A stretch of 64,000 bases of DNA from Undaria pinnatifida (Eukaryota > Sar > Phaeophyceae > Laminariales > Alariaceae), in the NCBI GenBank assembly GCA_012845835.1, contig JABAKD010000015.1, positions 3,953,778-4,017,777 of the forward strand. Reading direction: 5' to 3'. The notes under the pieces are model-generated. The model was not told the origin of the DNA and made no database searches. It was given only the letters and a program-made list of their open reading frames with translations. Position 1 is the stretch's first letter. Every line of letters starts with the position of its first letter. The translations under genes were made by a program, and so were the position numbers. Shown piece after piece: positions 1-11,465 of the stretch.

Positions 1-220
1 CATTCCCCTTGTGCGGAGTTAGGGTTGTCCACCCCGCACAATATGATCTAACTCGATAACCATCATGGTGACCGCCAAAAAAAAAAACGGCACCTTGGTT
101 GTCTAGCTCACGCAGTGACTAGAATTTTTTACAGCGTCGTTGCCAACCAACGCCAACCCCAACATACATGTAATGTTTTATAGCGTCGGTGTCAACCGAG
201 GCTAACTATTATATATATAT
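1..220. repeat. Dispersed repeat family S, copy 3 (truncated by window edge)
   Basis: Positions 1-153 match 59037-59189, and 154-220 continue as 59604-59665. Here the two halves are nearly contiguous, so this copy lacks the 0.4-kb insert present at 59190-59603. It appears to be the empty allele of that insertion. It ends in a short TA run (208-222). No coding potential is recognised. If the PEX6 exon to its right continues leftwards, this copy sits in a PEX6 intron. Confidence 0.7.
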
Positions 221-545
221 ATATTTTAGGACGGACGGACGGGGGGGGGGAAGAAACCCGCAAGAATGTTGTGTGTACACTATAAATAGCACGTATCAGG
301 ACAATGTCGGAGGGGAGGGAGGAGGAGAGGGAAGGAGGCGAATACAAAAGACAAGCAGGAATATATGCACATTATTTACCACTCAACACGACCGCGGAGC
401 GACATGCACCTCCTTCGCCCAACTCAACGCCGTCTTGCCGAGCAGTGTCATTCCCCCCATGCACCGCCCGAAAACTCCGTCCCATCACATCCTTTTTACG
501 GCATCTACAACGCCAACCCACATAAATAAACCCAATTAGACTCAC

Positions 546-2351
546 AAGAGGGGGCCTGGTCGGGGGACAAGGGTACCCCCGGGCGCGGCAGACGAAGCCT
601 CGGTACCACTCGGACCCCGGAATCGCCGAGCAAACCGGCCCACCCTCCCTTAGCTCCGTCGTTCGATGGCTCACCACCATGCCGCCTCGCTCCCGCCCAA
701 GCTCCCGCCGTGAACATCCATAACCTGCCCCCCTCCTACTTTCTTCGAAGCTTTCCTTGTTGCGCCGCGTTTCTCCACCGCCTGGTATGCTGTCACTGCC
801 GCCGTCACCACCGCCACGACCACCGCCACCACCGCTATCACCGCCATCACTATTACCGCCGCCGCCCTCCCCCTCTAACCCCGTCACGCGAAAAAAAACG
901 AGATCGGACCCCTGCCGGACAATCGCTTCTCGGAACCTTTCCCTCGCAGTGTCGCTCCGTCTTCGTCGGGGAACACCCTCCACCTCGTTGGCTCCACTAG
1001 CTCCACGAGTTCCCCGAGCTCCCCGGGATTCTTGGGTTCCCCGGACTTCGCCAGTTTCGTGGACTTCACCGCCATTCAATTTTCGGCAGGGTGCTGCCAC
1101 CGCGGGATGCTCTCTCGGACCTGTCGATGCCCCCGCCGACACCGACGCTAAGGCTGACGTTGATGACGTTGATGGCGTTGATGACGTTGGTGCTAACTCC
1201 GACCTCGGCCCGGATGTTGCCCGTCCTTCTCGCACACCCCAGCCAAACCAGGGCTCCGCGGCGACAGCGGGGGTAGAAATGGTAGCGGCGGTAGTGGCGG
1301 TAGGAGTGGCAGCGGTAGTAGCGAAGCCGCTGGCGGTGTCTATCGCTTCATCTTCGTTCGCTTCCGAATCTGCACTGTCGTCCTCCGGTAGCTCTTGCCA
1401 CCAACACCCGACGCCGCCATCATCACCGCTGCCGCCGCCGTCACCACCGCCTCCCCCGGTACTGCGGCCTCCGCCGGGCCGCGGTATGGAAACTCCGAAC
1501 ACATCTCCAAAGCGCAGCACTCGCGGCGTGGAGAAGAACGACGTCAGCGCCAGCGCGTGGGCCCGCGCGCGCTTCGCCGTGCTAACCGGACCACTCCAAG
1601 CACCACCCCCACCAGCACCACTACCGCCACCGGCAGCCGCAGCAGATCGCGGTCTCTTCACCCTAGACACGGAAGCCGTCCGAGCTATCGGTGGGGATCG
1701 ATGTAGCACCGCCGCCCCCCCGCCGAGCAAGCCAAGGGCACCCCCACCACCGCCGCCACCACCACCGTTTTCCGCACGCTTCACGACAACGTACTCCGAG
1801 AACGGCCCCAGCCCCGCGTTGAACGCCACTGAAGGGGGTAGGAACACCTCGTCACTCGCTAGCGGGGGGGGTTGCCCTAGCTCGCTGTCACCACCAACTG
1901 TTGTTGGCAAATCAGAAGCCAAGGATGTGGTCAGCCCAGAGCTTACTGCCACCGCTCGACACAGGAGACCTTCGGAGAAGATGCTGTTGTGCTGGCGAGT
2001 GCTGCTGTAAGCGCTACTGTGCGATTCTTGAAGACGTCCATGAGGACTATTGTTGTTGTCGTTGGTGGTGGTGGAGTCAACAGAGGGGGGGGTTAGGGTG
2101 CGGGCTGCTGCTGCTGTGGCGGCGGCGGCGGTGGAAGAAAGTGGTGTTCTTGCCACCGGGAAGATGCGGACCCAGCCGCCGCTGAGGAGTTGCAGGCGGA
2201 GAAGGCATTTCGCAGTGACGCCCACCTCGGTGAACGGGTCGCGGATGTTTTCCTCGATGTCACTGCTTGCGATTGCGGTTGCGGTTGCGGTTGAGGTTGC
2301 GGTTGTTGTTGGTATATGTATCGCAAATATCGTACGCATGGAAGGGATCAC
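546..2351 (-). CDS. PEX6: PEX6-like peroxisomal biogenesis AAA-ATPase, N-terminal exon (partial)
   Basis: PEX6 works with PEX1 in the peroxisomal AAA complex that extracts PEX5 for receptor recycling. The minus-strand reading frame is open from 2351 to 372. Landmarks run in PEX6 N-domain order: LSGGWVRIF (cf. the family's Gly-Ser-hydrophobic strand), DEVFLPPSVAFNAGLG (plant PEX6 has a similar L-S-P-x-L-A-F-N-L segment), TSFFSTPRVLRFGDVF (cf. YF-x-x-x-R-x-L-x-x-GD-I-F) and SDLVFFRVTGLEGE (cf. Y-F-K-V). Gly-, Ala-, Ser- and Thr-rich low-complexity inserts separate them. A likely acceptor (AG before GACATCGAGG) lies near 2263, so residues encoded upstream may be intronic. A GTGAGT donor at 540-545 in phase 0 would end the exon at 546; the open frame down to 372 is then read-through. 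The two AAA ATPase domains are not in the window and should lie to the left. The start codon is unresolved. PEX1 is the main alternative. Confidence 0.62.
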
Positions 2352-3404
2352 CGCCTGCTACTGTGCGCACTTCGTACTGCTTCTACATGGATACCATACA
2401 GGGCACACACGCACAATCTCATCCTTGTGAGCGAGTGGATGCATGGCGTCCCATTAGGAAAAAACAGGATTTCGGCAGCATCGCATGTTCAATTTTGCTC
2501 GCATATACATGCTCCTCAACGGCTCAAAAGCTGCATTCCTGGTGTGTAGATGTGGTACCGACTTTGCACGTAGGCATGCGCAGCAGCACAGCGACAGTGC
2601 AGCAGAACAGCGGCACGACGCAGCGAAGTGCTCGCGACTTTGCCCCTTGGGGGTTGCAAGGTTGCAGCTGCGTATATACATGCTCGTACTCTCGTGTACC
2701 TTGTGTATTGCCGCAGTCGTAATCTCGCCGCATGTTTTCAACCAGCCAATAACATGCTGTCTAGAATGCTGACATGGTAAGTGACATACGCACACAGATG
2801 TACCAACACCGTACTGAATCCACAACCTCGCATCACAGCTTATACCAAAAACCTCTCGCTTAAGGTCATGTTGGTTGCCTCTGGAGTCTTTGGTCTTTCT
2901 CTGTCTCTCGCTCTTACCTGCCGCCAGCGAGAGGCGTACGCAAGCTTGGGGCGATCACGGAACAGCCAGGAGAGAGGGGTGCGGCCAGGCGTCTCACTTT
3001 CAGGCGCACGCCAAACAAGCTCGCCGAGTCTTTTGCGGTGCCTGCTACAGGCTGTTGCACGGAGCAGACAAGCGGTTGCCGGTTACGCATCTGAGTGCGG
3101 AGTTGATCTCACAGTCTCTCAGCCTGGCAGACTGCAGCCTGGCGTTGGCGTTGAACGTTGAATAAAAATAAAAGTGGCGGGAGTTCCGCGTTATTTTGCT
3201 TGGATTCTTCAAACGGGGTCAATATGCTCCGTTTTGCCTCTCATGTTGGCCGGTTGGCCCCCCTTTTCTCACGTTTCTCCGTTTTGCCTTGCTCACCAGT
3301 TGCTTGCTCTACTTGTCTCAGTCTGGTGTGCCTGCTCCTCAGCCTGTGTGGGCCACTCGAGAAGGGGGTCGGTGTGGTAATTGTGCGAACAACCGCTGCA
3401 CCTC
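2352..3404. other. Intergenic or intronic DNA with no recognised gene
   Basis: Both strands have short open frames only. It lies between the 5' side of the PEX6-like exon (minus) and the ankyrin relic (plus), so promoters of either could be here, but no clear TATA or initiator arrangement stands out. A few CTCTCTGTCTCTC-rich stretches occur near 2885-2920. Confidence 0.3.
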
Positions 3405-4673
3405 CTTGTTGACAGGTATTTTTCTCCCGAGTGCGAAGATTTCAAATTGTTGAAGGAGGTTTGCGCAGGAGGAATGAGGAGAGTGAAGGCTACGCTTGCA
3501 GCTGGAGCGAGCGTGGACGGATCTCCCGAGCTACCCTGCACGCCCATCATCACCGCCGTCGCTAGGGAAAACATGGTATGGTCAAATTCTTAATTGAGCG
3601 TGGACCAGATCCCGATAAGCCTGCTGCACACAATATTCCAAGCATAAAGGTGAATGTAAAAATCATGCCTGGAGACATTCCCCCCTGCATTTCCCTGGCA
3701 AGCAAGGCAACGTCGAGATCGTCCGCTCGCTGCTGAAGCGAGCCCGCGCCAATCCCAATGTAACCGACAATACCGGCCGAACCCCTCTCCTGACGGCTTG
3801 CGCGTCCCAGCATAACTACGTCGCAGCCATGGTTTCGTTGCTGTTCGAGGGCGGGTGCCGACTCGACCTTGACAGAAGCAGACGGTTACACCCCAATGCA
3901 CATGGCCCGATTCGATCTTCTCGACGTGGTCGATATGCTGCACGCCAGAGCACCCGCCACGGTCGGCAGTCACACCGCCGACGGGAGAACACCGCTCCTT
4001 CTGGCTTGCTCCCTGGGCCACGAAGCCATGGTGTCCCGGCTGATTTCGCTGGGTGCGATACAGCAGATGCTTCCGGGCAAAAGCTGCCCGCTCCCGGCCG
4101 CGGCGGCCGCGTTGCAAGGCTGGGTGGGCGTGATACGGCTCCTGATTAAGGCCGGGATGAAGGCGATCGGGCACCCGGAGATGCTACCCCACGTTCTGTG
4201 CGCCGCCGTTTGCTGCCACCACGCCAAAGTCCTCCAGCTGCTGCTCGCGGCGGAAGGAGCGGAGATGCGGTCGCTTTGGGCCAACTCCGGCATGGATGGC
4301 AAGAAATGCTTCACTATGGCGCTTCCCACTGCTCTCCGTCGGTGGTGAGCGTTCTGCTCGAGGCTGGGGCGGACGAGGCGATACGTGACGCGTGGGGGGT
4401 TTTCCCTCGAGACGTTATCGGGGTGGACCTCCAGCAGGAGCAGCTTCCGATGGATCGGGGGAAACAAATCGCCATTCTCCGGATGCTGGAGCAAGGCCCA
4501 GCGTACCGAGCTCGATCATGGGCGTGGCCCACCGACGAAGCAGAAGATGCCGATGGTTCCGGGGATGGTGGCGCTGTCCTCTCGGTCGCCCCATCCTTGC
4601 CGCGGCTCCCAGTGGGTATGCGAATATTCCGGCCGAAGAGCGATACCAAGTTCTTCGCGAGTGTCGTCGGCAG
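3405..4673 (+). pseudogene. Ankyrin-repeat protein relic, paralogue of 32973-34279
   Basis: Ankyrin units (TPIITAVAREN, TPLLTACASQ, GYTPMHMARF, RTPLLLACSLGHEAMVSRLISLGA) align end to end with the intact paralogue at 32973-34279 but in different frames. The frame changes near 3577, 3703, 3868 and 4310. A run of at least four shifts in 1.3 kb argues for decay rather than splicing, as no GT-AG pairs fit. The C-terminal block GPAYRARSWAWP and the shared tail motif RPKSDTKFF are preserved. The coding block ends precisely at CAG/GTAAGCGG (donor GT at 4674), the same position as in both paralogues. Ankyrin repeats mediate protein-protein contacts; no specific partner can be inferred. Confidence 0.8.
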
Positions 4674-4716
4674 GTAAGCGGTAGTGTTGCCGTTTTTGCT
4701 GTATCATAATATCGAT

Positions 4717-5240
4717 ACATACGGCCACGGCTCCGCCCGTGGCGCTAGATCTGCGTTGCCCGTTCTGCTGTAGTGGTAGGGTAACGTATATTTGTATTCT
4801 CACTCGTAACCTGCTGTGATGTACTACTTCGAACGTAAATGTCAGGAGCATACATGTTTTGGAGTGATGCTACATCGCGTCCGTGTGCTTGCTTGCCCCT
4901 AAATGGGCAACGCGGGCTTAGCGTCACGGGCGGCGCCGTGGCCGAACGTGACTACGGGAAGAAATGCAACGGCTGCTTGGACTTGTACATTTACACCCCA
5001 ATGCTCGTACGAGTGCTAGCATACTTGACCTACCACTACAGCAGTACGGGCAACGCAGATCTAGCACCACGGGCGGAGGCGTGGCCTTACCGCTAGTAAA
5101 TGTAAAGTCCAAACAGCCTTCACATTTCGGCCCGTAGTCACATACGGCCACCGCGCCGCCCGTGGCGCTAAGCCCGCGTTGTCCAAGAGGTAAGCAAGCA
5201 TATGGGAGGGACACAGGTTCACCCCAGAACATATGTGACT
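4717..5240. repeat. Interleaved inverted-repeat structure (A-B-A'-B')
   Basis: Segment A (4721-4780) is the reverse complement of A' (5027-5088). Segment B (about 4838-5000) is the reverse complement of B' (about 5095-5240). The order A, B, A', B' means B plus A' as a block is the inverse of A plus B', not a simple hairpin. B and B' both conserve an open peptide on opposite strands with GQRGLS-x-TGGAVA, DYG-x-KC and GCLD, including a C-x2-C pair. It begins only about 45 bp past the splice donor of the ankyrin relic. It may be a foldback element or a decayed duplicated exon. Confidence 0.6.
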
Positions 5241-7910
5241 TAAAGCACTGGTTGGTTCAATGGCCTGGCCAGCAAGCTCCTGAGCCTCCGCAAACGAGGG
5301 ACGTTGGTGTGAGGGGAAGCGCGACTAAAATCTACTCGCAGAGCCAGCGGCCGGCCGAGAACGATGGTGGATTGGCACTTGGCCATATTCGCGCACACCT
5401 GATATGTTGTATTTATTCGTATGATACGTCTTTGCTGGTGTTCTCGCTGGCTGGGCCAGTGGCCGGCCGAGAATGCTGTAGGGCGTGGTGTCCGGACTGT
5501 AGGATGTGGTTTGCACTTGTGCGTACGTAGCTGGCTTGTTGTACGTAAAGCACGCACTCACCCGACGTAGTACCTATCTCTACTATTAATATGTACTACT
5601 GCTACCTGTTGTGTACGGGTCATTCCTGATGCCCTACTACGCGTATCTGATACTTTGCTGATGATGTGCTGAAGCTGCTTTACCTATGTTCAGATTAGAT
5701 TCAGACCCCTCTGCAATGTCGTTTGGCCGATCAGCTGGCTGAATCTTATATTTACATATAAACGCAGTGGATGTTGGCTTTTCGGCTCTCCCGATGAGGT
5801 CGCTGCGGGATTGTCGGTCATGCTCTTTGAAGTACAGACAGCAGTATATAGCACCTCTAACCGATTTATTTTGCAGACCAGTGTGTACAATACACCACCT
5901 TGGGCAGTCTTGGCAGTGTGTAGTCGGGTTCCAAGTGCCAATCTGCCTGTGCGCTGATGCTGCTGAGTGCTGAGTGCTGGCTGCTGAAAGGTTGGGGTTT
6001 CCACACCTTACGCGGCGGTATCGACCTGGGAGATGCGTGTTTTTTTTCAGTGTAGCACGGCCCCGGGTTTGCATTGGGCCAATGCTCAGCACACGACGGC
6101 CAGGACTCGGCGCGGCATGAGTTTTTTCAATGTTGGGGCAAACGCTCAGCGCGCAACGGCCACGACTGGGCGCAATGTGATCCAAGAGCTGGACCCGTAC
6201 GTGCACTGCTGCTGCTGCTGCCGCTGCTGCTGCTGCTGCTGCCGCCGCTGCTGCTGCCGTCGCCGTCGCGGCTGAGTTGTTATGCGGTATGTGGTGTGAC
6301 TCCAGGTGTGCCGCAAGAACGTTGAAAATATCACCGCATTTATTCAACCAATGAGCTATCTGTTTTTATCTTGAAACTAGAGTATCTTAGTAGTCAGCCG
6401 CGTTGCTGACTCTGTCGGCACCGGCACCGACGTGGGATTGGGCTAATGCTCAGCACGCGATGGCCAGGACTCGGCACGACATACACCATCGCAGCCCTTC
6501 AGGGGATCTGCTCGACCGCATGGCTCGTCACTGAAGTTTCGGGGCTTGTTTGTAGTCTGTGTGTCGAGAAATCATGCCTCGCGGTATTTACGCGCAGCTT
6601 TAGGCTCCCTAGCCCGACATGGCCAGGTAGCTTGCTGGGAGCCGAGGAGGTGATCTTTTTCTGTGCGCTGGTCGCTCCGTGAGCGGGAGGTCGGCGCCTT
6701 TTCATGTAGCTGATGAATCACATAAAAAAAAATATTGGCGGAACGCGCGAGAAAGGCGTTGTGGGTGGAAAAATTGATGCTCGTTATGTGGGTACCCTTT
6801 CCCTTACTGAAAGGAGCGGCGAAATAGCATAGGAGGCAGGTGGACAGCCGTGCGAGTATTCTCCCGGCCGAACGACGTGCCTGCCACTGCTGATGTTCGG
6901 GGAACACCTCGATATACCAGTTTCAAACAATCTCCCCGGAGTGCAACGTTCGACATGTAGATCTGCAAGTAAAAGAGGAGCTGCCCTACTAGGACCCACT
7001 TTGGCAATCAAAGAGTAATTGCGGCCTGAGTTGTCTCTTTTTCGTCGCCCAAAAGGCAAAGGTGCCCGATGTGCTTGGATGTAAGAAAAAGCTACGAATT
7101 CCGATAAACTCGAAAGTCGCGACATTGAAGTGTTCGTTGCCGCGTACGTGTTTTGAGCGTTGTGGCGTATTTTTACGGTAGTGCTGTTTTTGAGTCCGTG
7201 GATAGGTTGATTTCCGTGATTTTATCATTGATATTAGGTCCTTTTTTTTGTGCGATTTACGCAAATTGTAACATACTATTATAAAAATGAAGAGTAGAAA
7301 ATGCAGCTTACTCGTGTGCGGGGTCTTACTAAACCCCCTTGAGGCCACCGAGGAACCTGGTTGCGACGTAGGCACGAGGACGCGTTTCACCAAACATACA
7401 AACAGGTTGGAAATAGAGCTAAGAGCTTTGTAAACAAGGTAAAAAACTTTTCTCGAGTGCAGAAAACTGCTCAAAATATACAAGAATCCTGAGTTTTTTT
7501 TTTGCCGTTTTTAACCCCAAGTTAGGCCCAATGCTGGTCTACCTTAAACGAGAACGTTTATTTTTTGTGTGTGTCTGCACTTATTTTTGGCTTCGCTATC
7601 ATACTAGTCCCGAAAGATCCGCGAACATCCCAGCCGACATTTATTAAAAGCCGTTACTTCGTCATGTGTGATACCTCACCAATGCTACGGTAGGGGGCTT
7701 GATGTTGATATTACCCCCGTTTGGGCACTTTTTTTTCAGTGGCTCGGTGTCACACGCGCGAGTGACCCCCCCTGTTCCTTGCGGTCGAAGGCTTTCTTTT
7801 CGTGCTGTTTGACATTCTCGATATTTACACGAAAGCGGATGGTTAGCTACGCTGCAACAAAATATTTGCCGAACGTGTTTTTGTCAATGAGGTACAGAGT
7901 CACTGGCGCG
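5241..7910. other. Gene-poor stretch with CTG-rich microsatellite and short repeats
   Basis: Contains a 19-bp direct repeat (GCCAGCGGCCGGCCGAGAA-like) at about 5342 and 5457. A degenerate CTG/CCG triplet tract lies at 6205-6272. A short motif, GCATTGGGCCAATGCTCAGCAC and variants, is repeated near 6073, 6135, 6438 and (diverged) 21648. Open frames here are microsatellite artefacts or short. From 6500 to 7900 I see no gene, only A/T-rich single-copy-looking sequence. Confidence 0.4.
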
Positions 7911-8013
7911 AGTATGATAGTATGATAGTATGATAGTATGATAGTATGATGTATGATAGTATGATGGTATGATAGTACGATAGTATGATATTACGATAGT
8001 ATCATAGTACAAG
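7911..8013. repeat. 8-bp minisatellite (TATGATAG)n, block 1
   Basis: About twelve imperfect copies of TATGATAG, with occasional TACGATAG variants. The same unit forms a longer block at 10615-10866. The two blocks bracket a 2.6-kb segment carrying the OTU protease gene and its tandem duplication. Confidence 0.9.
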
Positions 8014-8089
8014 GTTCCCCTTCGGGAGGTGGACACGTGCCTCCCGGGGGCGACGCAAGTCGAATGACTACAACTGATGATGATGAAGT

Positions 8090-8740
8090 ATTTATGCAGA
8101 AGGTGTATATCGGAGGGATGCGTAGTGGAAAGAATGTGGATAATATAATAAGATATCACAGACTTTTGGAGGAGGAGGGTTGGGATATTGCTGAGGCTCG
8201 GTGTGATAAGTTATTCGAAAGTCCACTCCGTATAACTGCGTGGCAGCAACTAATTCTACGTTTGTAGCATATGCGTAAGGCTGTGACATGAAGTGGAGAT
8301 ACTCTTCTAACACTCGAATATGTAGTAGGTTGAGATCCAGCGACTTCCACAAGTTCTTGATTTGCTCCAGCTAAGATGCTGTCGTGGAAAGTGGTGAAAC
8401 CTGATCCTGGGATAACGGTGTACAAATTGGTTGTGATGTGGGCAATAATATGTGCACGGACGATGTGATGTAAAGCTGGGTTGTTGTGCACACGACGCGA
8501 GATACATCTTAATAAACATGCACCATCACCAATCTCGGGAATAATGGACCATTGACCAGAATTGTTATTGTTGCCGCTGTTGTTGTCTTGATCATTTTCG
8601 CTGTCTGATGGGTTTGTACTGCTGTCGCTGCTGTTAGAGGAATCATTGGTGTCAATTTGTTGTTTGTTTTCTGTGTCCAGTATTTTTCCCCGCGCGCTTA
8701 TACCGATGTTTGTTGCCGATATGGTCTGTTGTGTGCACAT
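8090..8740 (-). CDS. OTU-family cysteine protease, frame-disrupted
   Basis: From ATG at 8740 the protein has an Asp/Asn/Ser-rich linker and then the OTU catalytic signature GDGACLLRCISR (Asp and Cys of the D-G-x-C motif). The distal half lies in another frame (8352-8092): EEYLHFMSQPYAYATNVELVAATQLYG, then FHYASL, which fits the catalytic His motif (H-Y-x-S). The frame changes between about 8310 and 8360 with no plausible intron. It is therefore either a pseudogene or a single indel. OTU proteases typically cleave ubiquitin or related conjugates; in algae and protists they also occur inside mobile elements, which the repeat setting makes possible here. The 5' half is duplicated at 9003-9494. 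Confidence 0.6.
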
Positions 8741-9494
8741 CGTTACTTTTGCTTGAGTTGTGTTGCTACTTTATATCTCTTTATACAGGTTTCGCTACTG
8801 CTGTATGGTAACCACCGTGTCAAATGTGAGGGAGAACTCACAGTAAACCTAGAGTCTATGGACTACGTGCTGCTTGCTGGTGGTGCTGCTGGCGGAACTT
8901 TGCAAGACAAACGGAACTTTTTCGGGCACGTTGGCGTTGTTTGTTCCGTTCAGAAAAATATATTGTCTACACCGACAAATGATTCTTTATTATCTACATG
9001 ACCTTGATTTGCTCCAGCTAAGATGCTGTCGTGGAAAGTGGTGAAACCTGATCCTGGGATAACGGTGTACAAATTGGTTGTGATGTGGGCAATAATATGT
9101 GCACGGACGACGTGATGTAAAGCTGGGTTGTTGTGCACACGACGCGAGATACATCTTAATAAACATGCACCATCACCAATCTCGGGAATAATGGACCATT
9201 GACCAGAATTGTTATTGTTGCCGCTGTTGTTGTCTTGATCATTTTCGCTGTCTGATGGGTTTGTACTGCTGTCGCTGCTGTTAGAGGAATCATTGGTGTC
9301 AATTTGTTGTTTGTTTTCTGTGTCCAGTATTTTTCCCCGCGTGCTTATACCGATGTTTGTTGCCGATATGGTCTGTTGTGTGCACATCGTTACTTTTGCT
9401 TGGGTTGTGTTACTACTTTATATCTCTTTATACAGGTTTCGCTACTGCTGTATGGTAACCACCGTGTCAAATGTGAGGGAGAACTCACAGTAAT
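8355..9494. repeat. Tandem direct duplication of the OTU gene 5' half (648-bp offset)
   Basis: Positions 8355-8846 recur at 9003-9494 with only a few substitutions. A unique spacer of about 155 bp (8847-9002) lies between them. The second copy (minus ORF from 9387) has the same N-terminal linker and GDGACLLRCISR but runs into the spacer after GANQ and stops. It therefore lacks the catalytic His half and is a truncated pseudo-copy. Confidence 0.9.
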
Positions 9495-10614
9495 GACATA
9501 GTTCACGTCGTTGCAGCGGGTACATATACACCGCGCCCGCGTCTAGCAGTGCGGGAAAATTCTCTCGCAAATACATTTTGATGCCACCCCGTTGTACGTG
9601 CGAGGACTAAAGTTCCACCGCCGTGTGTGTAGTAGACGTATTTAAGCCTGACAGATATGCCTATATTTTAGGCTCTAAATCAAATTAATCCCTATCGTGT
9701 TTTAAATGTCTACAAAATAGGTCTATTTTATCGACCTAACGACCACGGCAGACCACGGTGAGATGTGGATTTTCCCAAAATATGCACTTGGGCACATTTT
9801 GGCCCAAGTGCATATTTGAAGCAATTTTCCTAGTATTTTCCAGCAAACAACAGCATTTCAGACGACAAAAGCTCGAGGAAACATCAGACGGATGCCTACA
9901 TTTCGAGGGTGGAAATTGAACCTGGTTGAGGGCCAGTCCTGCTGTGCTGCTGTACTGACTGCCACACTGAGGCACACCGAAGGCGGCAGACGCCTGCGAG
10001 GTATCCTACATATGAAGCGAGTATGGAGTACGAAGCACTCAGTGTTTTTGCCAGGCACCAGTTATTTGTTTTGGCCGTTTGTTCAAGCTCGCACAGCATG
10101 GGCAGGGGGGGGTCTTTCTCGAAGTTTCCACCCACTCATGTGCTGACTCATGACATAAATCCTCGTCTTGCCATCTGCGTCTGGAGTAGTGCAGAAATAT
10201 CATAGTCTATTTTCAAGTAGTTTGATCTTTCCTCGGCTTTTCTTTTTATGCGTACTGAAAGAGACCACTATTTCGAGTTTTAGACATATGGTGTTTTTTT
10301 TATGCGTTTAAGGTCGAAATATCGAATGGCCTAGCTCTTCCAGTTGGAAGTACTTAAGACCTAACCTCGAGGCTTAAATACGTCTAGTGTGTGGTTGCCC
10401 GGGGACAGAAGTGTCTCATACCCCGCAAAATAGAGCCAGTCTCGGCGGCTTTCCGCGGCCATAGCTCGCGCCACGGACGTCCCATGAGCCCGGCACATGG
10501 CTGATAATATACCGACGGGTAGTCTGATCGCATTGCAGAAGAAAGCACACCAAAAAACTCTGCGCCGGCGGAGAAAAAGGGACGGACTAGGCAAAAAAAT
10601 CAAAATGGTACATA
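9495..10614. other. No gene recognised
   Basis: A/T-rich, mainly short frames. Near 9770-9815 a 14-bp inverted pair (ATATGCACTTGGGC with GCCCAAGTGCATAT) forms a strong hairpin. Nothing else can be supported. Confidence 0.35.
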
Positions 10615-10866
10615 TGCATATGATGGTATGGTAGTATGATAGTTTGATAGTATGACAGTACGATAGTACGATAGTATGATAGTATGATAGTATGATAGTA
10701 TGATAGTATCATAGTATGATAGTACGATAGTACGATAGTATGATAGTATGATAGTATGATAGTATGATAGTACGATAGTATGATAGTATGATAGTATGAT
10801 AGTATGATGGTATGATAGTATGATAGTATGATAGTATGATAGTATGATAGTATGTATGGTATGATA
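10615..10866. repeat. 8-bp minisatellite (TATGATAG)n, block 2
   Basis: About thirty imperfect copies of TATGATAG/TACGATAG. Because 8 is not a multiple of 3, all frames read through as a 24-bp (8-residue) Tyr/His/Ile/Leu/Ser repeat, giving spurious ORFs. The unit is the same as block 1. Confidence 0.92.
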
Positions 10867-10887
10867 GCTCACACCTGGTAGTGAAAA

Positions 10888-11412
10888 TTGGGCGTACCTT
10901 CCTACCGTAGCCTTGATCACCTGCAGCAGCCATGGTACCACGTACCAGCGCGAAAAGTATACACACCTGTTTTGGTCGGTTTTGCGATTTTAGTTATGAT
11001 GCTGGACATTCTTAATTGGTTTTTGGCCCTGCCACTGCTGCTGTGTCTGGTAGCAAGTTCTCTGCGCGTATGTATCACACGGCAAAGTGCTGCTGTACTA
11101 GGTAATGGACAGCCGGTCTCTCGTTCAGTACTTGTCTCGCAACAGTATACGAACTCGTACCAGGTTTTCTGCGCTGACGCGCATCGCTTAAATACCCCCA
11201 AGATGATGCGTATACCAGGTACCTGGTATAGCACAATAGAAGGCTTAACCGAGTGCGTTGGCTTCACATTGAAAAACCCGTCAAAACTAATTGACGGTTG
11301 TCCATACCGATGTATCGACAATGTTCCGACCATAAAAAATTTAACGATTCTGACGATATCACATCGGCTGTACCGTAAAGGCGACTTCGCAGGCCGTTGG
11401 GAAAAAATGTGA
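10888..11412 (+). CDS. Unrecognised 174-residue open frame
   Basis: Open frame starting just after the minisatellite, with one strongly hydrophobic stretch (residues about 28-62) that could span a membrane. The opposite strand is also open for about 170 codons, which weakens the coding case. It contains the perfect 20-bp palindrome at 11211-11230. I recognise no family. It is followed directly by a dispersed-repeat copy, so it may be part of that element. Confidence 0.15.
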   Translation: MGVPSYRSLDHLQQPWYHVPARKVYTPVLVGFAILVMMLDILNWFLALPLLLCLVASSLRVCITRQSAAVLGNGQPVSRSVLVSQQYTNSYQVFCADAHRLNTPKMMRIPGTWYSTIEGLTECVGFTLKNPSKLIDGCPYRCIDNVPTIKNLTILTISHRLYRKGDFAGRWEKM

Positions 11413-11465
11413 ATAATAACGAATAGCACGATGTGTAGCAGTTTCGCGATTTATCGAGATGATCC

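Noticed and set aside
757-2010. 417-codon plus-strand Pro/Ser-rich ORF
   Set aside because: It is the reverse of the GC-rich PEX6-like exon, whose minus-strand frame carries recognisable family motifs.
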